64,000 bases of DNA from Stropharia rugosoannulata (Eukaryota > Basidiomycota > Agaricomycetes > Agaricales > Strophariaceae): contig JANCIK010000005.1 of the NCBI GenBank assembly GCA_028532985.1, forward strand, positions 124,001 to 188,000, read 5' to 3'. The notes below the pieces were generated by a model. The model did not search any database. It was not told the DNA's origin and was given only the letters and a program-made list of their open reading frames with translations. A program made the translations under genes and the position numbers. Below, in pieces: positions 23,601 through 33,682 of the stretch; within the stretch, counting starts at the first letter, position 1; every line of letters begins with the position of its first letter.

Positions 23601-24432
23601 ACGTCCGAGGTGGTCAGAAATGTGTCGATGGCTATGTTTGCTTGGGTGCCATCCACAGTGCTATTACAATCAGAACTACTGTACATGCCCAGCTTATTTT
23701 AGATAGCTCTACAGTAGCCCATAGTGAGTACTCACGTCTGTATACCGTCCATATCAGTAGAGACCCCCAAACTGGTCATAGAAGCGTCAATCCCCCCAGG
23801 GTTAGTCGTTATTTCGGGTACGTTAAGTACACGTTCTCTGGGAGCATTAAATTGAATGGATGTAAGTTCAAAATATGTGCGTAGAGTTTCCGAAAGCATA
23901 CGTAGCAGCTTCTGCGAGCTTATTACACTCTGGTTCAACATTTGGGATGTAAAGCCTTGGTACGTGGTCTGTTTGCAAGATAGTGTCGCTGCTGTTAAAA
24001 GTCAGCAACATACTATTTACCAGCAATACAAAAAAAGGGTACCACTCATTTCTACCAACTACATCATCGAGGGCGGGCTCAGCCGATGTTCCCGCAACTG
24101 GATCCATAAAATCTGAGACCTTTAAAGCTTCGACCAGCTCTACCTTGACAGCAAGAGAGGTCTTGTTCTTCTTTTGATAGGCTCTCCAGGCGGCCATAGC
24201 CTTGTCGCGACGGACTCGAGCCTTCTCCTTTTTGTACACTAGATATATTGCTGCGTTAAATAGGTTATATATAAATGAGCTTTTACTTACAGTCGCGCGT
24301 CTGTTTGTGTCTGAATTGCGTCCAGTTCTTATTTGAGTTGACGACATCAGCCCAAAGCTGTGTCTCTTCCTCCGAGGCTGGTCTAGATAAGCCAGTCTCA
24401 CTCTGGGAGCGTGCAGTGGAATGAGACGCCAT
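20668..24432 (-). CDS. Element B CGC-motif protein with tandem exon array
   Basis: A multi-exon gene starting at ATG 24,432 (MASHSTARSQ). The first two exons encode a basic, helical region (RVRRDKAMAAWRAYQKK). About ten short exons follow (22,480-23,995), each entered with one base and left with two, many ending in MEGI or MEDIL just before the donor. Then come a coiled-coil region, an acidic stretch beside RRRKRK (likely nuclear signal), and a final exon (20,668 to about 21,375) with CRYH, YGVAYP, CGCLIDDVLMEFFFFKT, MDP and ITGLTLIDLY. That final domain matches the element A protein at 11,297-14,062. The join between the last array exon and the exon near 22,361 does not phase cleanly, so a missed exon or local damage is possible. 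Confidence 0.6.
22480..23995 (-). repeat. Tandem array of phase-matched exons in the CGC gene
   Basis: Roughly ten exons of about 65-110 bases alternate with introns of about 50-75 bases. Each exon reads as one base, whole codons, two bases. Recurrent endings are MDGIQ, MEGIL, MEGIE, MEGVP, MEDILQ and MEDILR, often preceded by DGVSIE, DEVSID or similar words. Donors are mostly GTGAGT or GTAAGT. The pattern indicates repeated duplication of an exon-intron unit, with strong later divergence. Confidence 0.65.
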
Positions 24433-24802
24433 CGTGTTAGCGGTAATTGATTGAGCACCACAGAGAAACTGCAAAACACGCAGAACGCAGAGTCAGCTTA
24501 CTGACTGCAGTGTAGAGGTAGCGTCAGTGGACAAACCAATCACAAACGGTATCAGTGTCTGTAGCCACCAGCGAAATGCCGTGGTGTCAGGGATCTAGAT
24601 TGCTGTTGTGTATGTATCAGGTTACATACTCCAGTTCGGCAATATTTCCCACCTTATCGTATAAGTGCCTTTACCAAGCCCATCCTCCTGGAGTACATAA
24701 ACACATGTGCCCATAGGTGACCACGTTTCCTAAAGGGGAAGTTAACACATCTGCGATATGCAGATCTCGGTATGCAGATCTCGGTCTTTGTGGCCGCGCG
24801 TT

Positions 24803-24810
24803 TATAAATA
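24803..24810 (+). promoter_or_regulatory. TATA box of the hybrid-binding-domain gene
   Basis: TATAAATA lies 61 bases upstream of the ATG at 24,871, followed by a short pyrimidine-containing leader. The region 24,433-24,870 is a divergent intergenic space between this gene and the CGC gene and may serve both. Confidence 0.5.
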
Positions 24811-24870
24811 TGGGCAGCTTCTCATTAAGTGCGCTGTTAGTCTCTCTTGCGCGCAAACCTCCCATAAACC

Positions 24871-25676
24871 ATGAATGAGAGCGTTGCACAGTCTGTCAAT
24901 ACTTCAGTATCCACAGACTGTACAACGTCTGATCCTCATGGTGTGTCCCCGTTCTGACCTCCACTATTTGATTCACATTTTACACTCATCTAGAACCTCA
25001 AGCTCAAGAGTACTACTATGCAGTGCTTGTGGGACGGGAGCCTGGTGTCTATCGCAGCGGGTATGTAATCTATTTAATCGTTTTCTCATAGTTATATTTG
25101 TTCTGACAAATGAACTAGCGATGATATCTCGTCTAATGTCAGCCGTATACCTGGGAGCGCGGTCGTTAAGTTTACTACTGAAGAAGACGCACGCTCCCAC
25201 TACTCTTTAGCTGCCAGGAACAACTGCGTGTATCAGGTTAACCTTACTGAGAAGCGCACTACACTGAGTGAGTCTATGATGGATAGTATCCCCGGTTTGC
25301 TCCCATCCGGTACACATTCTTGTATATTTCATAGCAATGTTTAGTAATTAATCAAGCCTCTTCAGGATTGGATGACGTCTCATCATCGCACCGCTGGTAC
25401 AGTGTAACTGTGGGGCGTGAACCCGGTGTCTTTAACAGGCCGTAAGTTCGCATTTTCTATCTGTGCATTCAATGACCTTATTATTTACCCACATACATTA
25501 TCAGGAACACTGTCTCCCTCAATGTCATGAACATACAAGGTGCTCGTAGCCCGAAGTTCTCGACGCAGGAAGCTGCTGTTACTGACTTTAAAGCTGCTCT
25601 CCTAGCTAAACAAGTAGTTCAAGTAGAGTACACTCATGAGCGCTTCATGGTAACAGACTATACAATTATGGCTTGA
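24871..25676 (+). CDS. Protein with two RNase H1 N-terminal (hybrid-binding, viroplasmin-like) domains
   Basis: Exons 24,871-24,940, 24,994-25,060, 25,119-25,309, 25,366-25,441 and 25,505-25,676 join to 192 codons including stop. Two repeats are seen. The first has YYAVLVGREPGVYRS, then VSRIPGSAVVKFTTEEDA. The second has WYSVTVGREPGVFN, then LNVMNIQGARSPKFSTQEAA. This is the pattern of the RNase H1 N-terminal or caulimovirus viroplasmin domain (YYAVxxGRxPGVY...W...VxGxxGAxxKxF), which in RNase H1 binds RNA-DNA hybrids. No RNase H catalytic domain follows, and the usual tryptophan after GVY is absent. It lies inside element B, divergent from the CGC gene. A role in handling hybrids or single strands during transposition is inference only. 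Confidence 0.75.
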
Positions 25677-25901
25677 TTGTGTACCATTTGTATCATAATT
25701 ATATTGAATTTTCACTCTTGTTTTGAGAACTTGAATTGTTAACAGCGTCTCTTCTTATAACCCGGTAAAAATGAGTCTGTACAGCCACCTACACGACTCC
25801 TGCCGAAATGTATTATCATATATAACTATGACACACTCTGCAAATTGTACTGAACTTCCTATTCTCTACTACCATCCGTGATTAGAGGTAGAGCTCTGAC
25901 A

Positions 25902-26866
25902 ATGGGCAAAAATGATCTTGAGAAGCCAAAGTACCCGATAGGCCCCGATGGTCTTAACAGAAACCAGCGGTACTATCGTAACAAGAAGAAGAAGAAGGAG
26001 ATCAAAGGACAGGCAAGTTGTTTTTCTGACCAGGCATGTAATTTTAGCTGGTGCTTACATTTGATTCACGTATGTAGACCTCTACGACACAGACCCGTGT
26101 CGTGGATGAGCAAAGCTCAAATTATATTTCTCGCCATTCTCAGGTAACATTTTTCCATTGTAAAATCTCCTAATTCGCTAAGTACAACTTAAATGTAAAG
26201 GGGGTCAATGACGAGTACAGATTGAAAGCGGTACTTTCTGACGCAGATTGGACAGAATTTCAGTCACGGAGTACGGTCTCTCCCTCGCCAGGACACAGCC
26301 GAAAGACCTTCTCTTCCCAAAATGCAAATGAAATCACATTAAAGTCTACAGCTACCCATTACAGTCCTGACAGTCACAGACACTTTTCCTTTACCAGCGC
26401 TCGCCATATAGCGAACGATGTAAGTTTTCAATTTTAATAACAGTTAGCTGAACTACAACATGCTTTCATACAGATTAACCACTCCCACCTGCCTCATGAA
26501 GACGTCGTTGACGAAACTCCAATGAAGATAGTTGATGATGGGTTAAGCGTACCAAGGCTACCCAAAATAATTGAAGCTCGAAGAAAGATTAGCCCGGAGT
26601 CAACGCAACTTCTCCGCAAAGAGTTCAATCTTTACGAAGAATACCTCGAGATGAGGGAGCACATCAGGACATGGACTACCTCCATGGGCGGCATAGAGAA
26701 CTGGCCTGACTCTATAGAGAAACGCTTCAAAGATGCAAAGGCCAAAGGTCTCCCATCTCTCATATGTTTGTACAACCGCATCTTCGATCTGGAGACAAGA
26801 GGCCGTAGGTTCATGGATGAATTGTTGCAGGCACTGTGTGCTTCGGAAAGCGAGAAAAGCGATTGA
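25902..26866 (+). CDS. Element B WGG-motif protein
   Basis: Exons 25,902-26,012, 26,078-26,143, 26,201-26,419 and 26,474-26,866 are all phase 0 and give 262 residues. The first intron appears to use a GC donor (GCAAGT) with an ordinary AG acceptor. The N-terminus has NQRYYRN followed by KKKKK; the C-terminal exon has a helical region with WTTSMGGIENWPDSI, FKDAKAKG and LYNRIFDLE. It is homologous to the protein at 9,244-10,183 but shorter at the C-terminus. The function is unknown; its conservation between two diverged elements implies a useful role for the element. Confidence 0.65.
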
Positions 26867-26953
26867 TACGGAAGAGCACCAAATGCACTTCACGTCACTA
26901 TGTGTCCCAGTTGGGCCCCAGCTTCACAAGCTATTAGGGAATGTAGGTATGTG

Positions 26954-28345
26954 TCACAGTACCATTGTCATGAATTCATTAACATTCTTCTTAGACCAAT
27001 CTTTGGCTTCGAGGTGGAGACGAGGCGATGTATAATGAAGGGTAGGATGTCTTGCGGAAACGTGTTGGGCACCTATAAACAGCCAACACGATGTTGCCGT
27101 GCTTATATCCTCGCACTTATGCTTCCGTGAGATTGAATCAGAAATTGAATGAGTATTTCATGCTTACCTTCTCGAGAAGAGAATTCATCATCTTCAAAAA
27201 ACGTCCACTAGCGACTGTTAAATCATCTATTGGCTCTGGCTTACGATGTCGGCGAACAACCTCTACTCCACTTCTTGAGTATAGAAACTTGAAAGGCAAA
27301 ATGTTCCACGCACTGTGTAATTTCCCGCCTCGCATTGCCCCATCAACGTATCCATAAAGAGGATTTTGCTCGTTTGCTCGTACTCGAGTTCTCGCACCAG
27401 AGGATTTACGAAATTGCTCTGACAATTGAGGAGACGAAGATTGATCGGAGTGCATGCTAATACCGGTGCTGGGCGAACTTCCTAGAGGGCTCGAAGAGAG
27501 TGCAGTGTCAGTCAGAGGATCGAGTCCGAGTTCAGGGTCATCGTCATTGGAGCCACTTGTACCTTTCTTATGTGTTAATGAAGACAATTAAATAGGATAG
27601 ACGAGATACCTGTGGGTGAGCTATCCATACTCCTCAAAAGAGGATCTATCTGATCAAAAATGCTAGCTGGGATATGGGTTCTTGCCTGCTTCGGCGTCGA
27701 GAATACATCTGATACGCTTGGCTTAAACGGGAGAACAGGAGTAGTCGCTGGCGGGGGGTCATTTGGAGACATGCTGCCGTTGATCATGGGATGTTGAGTG
27801 TATTGGAATCCCGGTAGGCTTCGAATATCCTATCAATAATATATAACTAAGACTCTGGATGGAGAAAACAGCAACAACGCACATTCATAACAGACATCTC
27901 CCTCATAAAGGATTTTCCTTTCTTCGAGTGTGCACACTCAGTCATAAGAGGTTGGCCCTCACACTTCCTGCATCTCTTAGGAGACCGTTTGTGCCCCGGA
28001 GACCCATTAATCTTTTGAGTGTAAGTTATGGATGGTTCATGGATAGAATGGTTGATATATACCTTGTTATTAAGTATTGCTGCATTGACGGCAGCAGTGC
28101 GTTTCTGAGACGGTAGTATGGTGCAATATATCAGTCATAAAGGTGTTAGAGGTAAGGTATAAGCTACGGACCTTGCGGGCTAATGGCGTCTGAGACTGGA
28201 CGGTCTGCGAGTTAGGGACAGCGGCAGGGACAGCTTTGTCCCACTTAGCACCGTGAATAGGACAAGTTGCCCTGAGAGGTTTATCCGGGCATTTCTGACA
28301 GCGCTGAGGTGCCCTGCTTCGCTGCTTTGAGGTCGGAGTAGGCAT
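26954..28345 (-). CDS. Element B double CxxC/CxH zinc-binding protein
   Basis: The start ATG is at 28,345 (MPTPTSKQRS); six or more exons read leftward to a TGA at 26,954. Two cysteine motifs are present: RCQKCPDKPLRATCPIHG in exon 1 and RCRKCEGQPLMTECAHSK in a later exon. A serine-rich middle, an NPLYGYVDG segment, LLEK|CEDISTATSCWLFIGAQ and LHYTSPR follow in the same order as in the protein at 6,728-8,542. This copy lacks the C-terminal coiled coil. It is divergent from the transposase (327 bases between starts) and convergent with the WGG gene. Confidence 0.65.
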
Positions 28346-28671
28346 TCCAGAAAATGTTGCCACGTAGTCAAGGAGAAAGGTATCAATAGACGCAGAGCTC
28401 ACGTTCAGTCAGTTTATTAGCAGAATGTGCAGTGAGATAACACAGCATATCAAAACTACGTAGATGCCGTAAGTAGCGACTGTATACTACAAGGAATCAA
28501 GAACAGTTATATATTACAGCATGCTGAAAGACGTGCCAATCACAGTTAAATATAGCCTCATCCAATGGATCAAGTGCTCTACAGTCAACATTTACTGTAG
28601 TACTGGTACAGTAATAACACTGTACACGATCAAAGTATTCCATCACTCACTGGTCTCAAGCAACGTCCACC

Positions 28672-31600
28672 ATGGAGTATTCAAACACCATTATTTCCTT
28701 GCCAGATCATGTCTTGGATACTACATCAGAAGAGATCTCACTGGACATGGCATATACACAGGCCACAAGCTTCATTACACCATTGCGAAAACGACGTAGA
28801 TCAAACAAGGCTATTAGTCAGAATGCTGGAGTAGTACCCAAGCGGACCAAAGTTTATCCTAAGTCGACAGCGCAGCCAGAGGTTCATCTTCCTACACTTC
28901 GCCTCACAACTACACCAGAGTCTCCCTTAGAAAACATAGACGAGGTCCCAGAAATGGTTCTTCCACAGGCGGTAGGTATATCCTAAGCAACAGTTCTTTA
29001 CGCCGATTAATCCACCCATTCACAGACCCAGTTACCCGACATGGACAATTTTGCGTCACAAGAAGACCACCCAGACGATTTCCCTCATGCCCACACGACC
29101 CACATGGAGGAAAATCCCAGTTACAATGACGATGGTGACTTATATGACTGGTTCTTCGATGCCGTTATAAGCAGGAGTCTGTCGTTCTACCAACTATCTA
29201 AGAAGACTTATGTGGCCAATGGATGGAATCATGAGAAAGCCGAAGCCGCAACAGTATGTTCAACTTATTTGTCTAGCAGGTCGGTTCTGATTGGACTTAT
29301 CTTTGTATGTATGCAGAAGTTCTGGTATCATATACACGCCAGCAAGATAAATAATGTTACAACTGTTGTCTGCCTTTGTCCAGATTCGAAGAGATCAGCA
29401 AATTGCTTTCACTCACGGTTCATTCAAGAACATGGGAGTACATTCTTTCCTGATAATCCATCGATCCCATGTAAGTGAGACAAGCTCTGTCCCGTCTACT
29501 ATGACATATATTTTGCTAGTAAATCACCAAGACCCTAAAATTATTTTGCGATATCCGTGGGGCAACAGCCGCGATGAATACATCAACTACGTCTCGGTTC
29601 CACCCCCTATCGATGCCACCATTAAAAACACTACAGTTGTTGAGTATACCGGGAAAGATGATGGGTCAGGTCAGTGGAAATGCACCTTAGACTCGGCAAA
29701 ATTATGTCCTCATATCACCGTGGCTAAACGGATGCTGATGCACGGAGAAGTAAACGATGGGTCGGACATGTTCAAGCTCCTTCCTCACATAGAGGGTAAG
29801 AGCACAGTTTTTAAATCTCTTAGAATATGGGACTCACTCTTGGACTCGATTATAGCTAGAAAAATCCAGAGGTCATCAACCAGTAATGTTGATCTCAGCG
29901 AATCTGCAATTTCATACATGCCTGTACCCCCTCCTCTGTGGGCTCATATTCCCTCCGACGCGCCATGGAAAGAATTAAAGGCCATTGAATACACCTCAGA
30001 TACCGTCATAAAGATCACAGAGCAGTCATCCTGCAACTGTCAACAGCCCCGCAAGATGTACCGGGCTGATACACCTATTGAGAAACGATCCTGTACAGTA
30101 TATGGTCTGCTTGGACCATCGAAAATTACAATCGAAGTTCAACGATGCCCCGTCTGTAGGCTCGCGCGCATCGGACCTGACTGCGGAGAATACGGCCTAT
30201 TCAACTATAATAACAGTGTATTAGTCCACCATGACGTCCTAAACGACTATATAAGTGCGTTTACCTCATCCGAGACGCCCTTCACCGCCTGGGTCACTGT
30301 AATTTCAAGACGATACTCTACACTTTCCCCACCGCAGCGCTTTCTGGGCCAGAAAAAGTTCAGAGACGTTTGGTTCTCCTACGCACGGCTTCTCAATCTC
30401 GGGCAGGACATGACATGTACCAAATGCGGCCCTACGCCATCGGCAGTGATATGGGACGGAGTATCCATTTCATTCAATAGAAAGCATATCTTACCGTCAT
30501 TACAGCCGCCTACTACAATTAAGACTCAATCCCCTACGTATGCGGACACAGTTCGCGTTAAACGTGCCCAAATAATACCAGACAGGGACTTACGGAAACG
30601 TCTGCGGGACTTTTTAACAAGTGCGGCACTTGCAGATGGTCTGCCTGCGGCACCAGAGAAACAGGCCTCATCCGACACAGACTCTGATACAGAGGATATA
30701 TCCGAAGCTTCAAAGCGCGAAGTCTTCGAAAACCAAAAGTCCTCTATGATACGCCGATTTCAACTACTTCCCAAGCTTATATCCGATCTTAAATTGGTAC
30801 ATAACTCCCTGGGACAAATATTCGAAACCTACTTTGGCACCCAGGCAGTACTTGATCGTCGGACTGCACCGATACAATACAAACAACTTCTCCTACAGGT
30901 GATGTCATCACACCCATGATCATCTTAATATGTACTCATTTCCTTAGATTTCAGCGGAGGAGAATGCAGTTCAAATGATAAACGGGAGATCGCTTCCTTT
31001 GCTGTTGGATTTTCTGAAAGTGCCATCTTATCAGACCGCCTCAAGACTGACTCACGTACCGAGTATTCTGAATGTATTGGAGTATGAGCTAAATACACGT
31101 CAGTCTTTCAATCCAGAAACTCTGAATCTTTGTCTGTGGCTTTACATACGAGCCGAGTCTGTACGCCGGGAATATTTAACTCACAAGACAATGGACCCAC
31201 TGCCTAGTACAGTTGATGTGAACGGCTCTGACTGGAGAAAGGTATGAAATACATCCTATGAGTGATATTGCGTAGTCCTGACGTCCGCAAACAGACAGGT
31301 TGTCATTATGCCATGCCCCAGATTCGGTACAGACCCTCCTATCCACGGCTCAAGGAAGAAAGCAAAGACACGACATCGGAAAGGGCAAACGGCTGTCGAA
31401 AGTTCTACTCAACATATAGTCCCAAGAAGCTCACAGGTGGGATCATGGTATGTTGGTGCACCCACAGTGTTGCATACGGCTTCCATTGCATTCCACTTGG
31501 AGAAGGCCGCGACGATGTTTTCTCCGCAATGTATACAAGGTGGACTAAAGCCCCTGATGTCGTTGTTTATGATTTCGCATGCGCATTACAGCCTTATTGC

Positions 31601-31864
31601 GTCCTGAGAGAGCCCGAATTCTTTCAAAATACGCTCTTTGCAATCGATGACTTCCATGCTGCCGATCACACCAAGTGCGCATCTGCGTGTTTTCTTAAAA
31701 CTTACAAAACCTGCGACCCGGAGCTACTGCGATTAAACACTAGCGCAGGAGAGTGTGGAAACCAAGGGCTATCTCGAATTCGCAAGGCGATTGGGTACAT
31801 GGGTCAAGAGCGGGCAATGGCTTTGACGAAGGTATTTTTGTCCATATGGAATAGACTACGTTGA
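28672..31864 (+). CDS. KDZ transposase of element B, 3' end cut by an LTR retrotransposon
   Basis: Exons 28,672-28,971, 29,026-29,253, 29,317-29,470, 29,520-29,795, 29,856-30,898, 30,948-31,241 and 31,295-31,864 join to 955 codons including stop. The 60 base intron 29,796-29,855 is in phase and open, so an unspliced read also stays in frame. Features in order: acidic N-terminus; SWIM-like CLC...CFH; WKC...CPH; CPVC...GPDC; CTKCG plus WDG; KDZ core with LTGGIM, YDFACALQPYC, FAIDDFHAADHTKC, NTSAGECGN and GYMGQERAM. The stop TGA is supplied by the first bases of the retrotransposon LTR. The original reading continues after the far end of that element at 47,751 for about nine codons. Only the extreme C-terminus is lost, so the catalytic core is intact. 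Confidence 0.88.
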
Positions 31865-33072
31865 GAGGTCTACTGCGTGGCTAGACTTGAAATCGCGAAA
31901 CACAACACACACACACACCCAGCGGAGCGAGATCCTATCCTTTAGATCGAGCGAACGCCCTCAACTAAACGGCTAGTATAATCTTTGCTCTGCTCTGGTT
32001 CCCGGTCTGGGCGTGCGATGCGCGCACCTCGTGTCCTCTAGTCTTTGTAATAGCAAGTAGTGCCTGCAAGTTCGTTTGTAAGGAGGGGTTTAATTCTAGT
32101 AAATCTCGGATAGAGCCCGGTTGCTAGTGGCGTGCGCTAGGCAAAATGATAAATGAAATAAGTTGTTTTAGCGAACGGCTTCGCTGCGCGCACTTCCGGG
32201 TCCGGTGACCTCGTATGATGCGCGGAGTCTCCAAAAGTCCAACAATCCAAGACTCTCCAAAGTCTTTCACCCGGTGGTGCAGTCTCACAGTCTAAACACT
32301 ACAGTGCGAGTTTCCGTACACGGTTGTACTGACTCCTCACTGAGCTCTCCAATTGACCCGGTGGCCAGAAGCTATCCAAAACTCCTATGATTCACAAATA
32401 CTTCACAGTTAAAACCCTAACAAAAGCTAAACACAGCCCGCTGACGGCCTGGGACAGAACCCAGCACACAGATCTAGTGGGTAGACAATTGCTTAAATTA
32501 CTATAGACAAGGATACAGGTTTATATGCGATGCGCGCATGTGTACTAATGATATGGTGAAGTAAATACTAGCAACGCGCGACCAAAGGTCCGCGCATCGC
32601 ATCCGGGCTTCCCTCTAGTGTTACAGCCCCTTGGCATTCGCTGCGCGCATGTCGTTCGTTCCCTCGGGCTTTTGCGCGTCTTTTGATGCGCGCCGCCACG
32701 GTCACATGATGTGTGGACTTAGGCAAATTCTGCCTTCGCGATGCGCGCACATGAGATGCGCGCACAGCCCTTCACACCGCCCTTGGTACTCGCTCAGCTG
32801 TACTCACACCGCACTTCGCTGGTGCTTAACCGTTCTACGCCTCTTCTATCGCTCGCACGGATGACCAGACTATGCACTTTAGACTGTGCAGCTCGCTGAC
32901 CGATCCCTCTCGCAATACGGTGCGCGCAGGCGCTTGTAGTCATAAAGCGCGCTGATAGCTATAGACTACGAGTCAGGCTTCACTCTAGTCCCTCTGTGTT
33001 TTCCCGCGCGCAGCTATTCCACTAACGGACCTTCTGACTGTTTACACCCGTAGCCAAAAAGCAGCCCTGTCA
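31862..33072 (-). repeat. 3' LTR
   Basis: 1,211 bases, starting TGAGAGG and ending CCTGTCA on the plus strand. It contains seven exact copies of TGCGCGCA. Compared with the other LTR I saw five single-base indels, all between about 32,573 and 32,635, and two substitutions at CpG sites near 32,925 and 33,006. Confidence 0.95.
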
Positions 33073-33087
33073 TCTCCCCCCCACTAA
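33073..33087 (-). other. Polypurine tract
   Basis: On the minus strand AGTGGGGGGGGAGA directly precedes the LTR start TGACAGGG, as expected for the plus-strand primer of an LTR retrotransposon. Confidence 0.8.
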
Positions 33088-33576
33088 AATCTTGACTGTC
33101 CCCAGTCAACTTCAGATGCGCGCATCGCTTCTATAGTAGCAGTCCACTATTTTCCCCATCCTACTGTGTCCTGGCTTAGTTACTGCCGTCTGTGGCTTAC
33201 CCAGTGCCCCCCCCTTCTTCCTACATCCTATCTCTATTCGGCGCCCTGATTTCCCCCCCTCGGACACTCCTTACTGGGCCTCTACCGAACTAGACTTGTT
33301 TTAGACCAACCCTTCTTCCGCGCGCACTGCACCTATCGCTTGTTTTCTAATCCCTTACTCCTAATGGTCCCATTATTACTATTTCGGGCCAGCCTACATC
33401 CCTTCTCGAGTCACCTTCCTGATCAAGCCTTGCCCTTTCCTTTTCTGGGCCCTGCTAGTTCTTCCTTTTTACTACACGCTATTCTAGTATGTCGCCGGTA
33501 AGTTTATTCGACATGCGCTCATCGCCGTTCAGCTTCTCTCATGCTCCAGAATTTTCCTTCACTATTCTCTCCTGGG

Positions 33577-33583
33577 TATATAA
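33577..33583 (+). promoter_or_regulatory. TATA box of antisense gene 1
   Basis: TATATAA lies 100 bases upstream of the ATG at 33,683 and is followed by a pyrimidine-rich leader. It favours that ATG over one at 33,489. Confidence 0.55.
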
Positions 33584-33682
33584 CAAGTTCCTCTGCCCTT
33601 CCCGTCCTTTCTTTCTCTCGCTTCCTTCTCCAAATCCCTACTGTTTTTCCACACTTCTCCAAAACTGGACCACAAGACGTTC

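Noticed and set aside
11297..24432. TET/JBP dioxygenase, known to travel with some fungal KDZ elements
   Set aside because: I looked for the HxD...H iron site and the downstream arginine in all large proteins of elements A and B and did not find them.
28672..31864. Transposase B as an already dead copy
   Set aside because: All exons join in frame and the catalytic region is complete; only about nine C-terminal residues are displaced by the retrotransposon.
32205..32864. Frames inside the LTRs
   Set aside because: They recur in both LTR copies at the same places, change with the small indels and have no domain.
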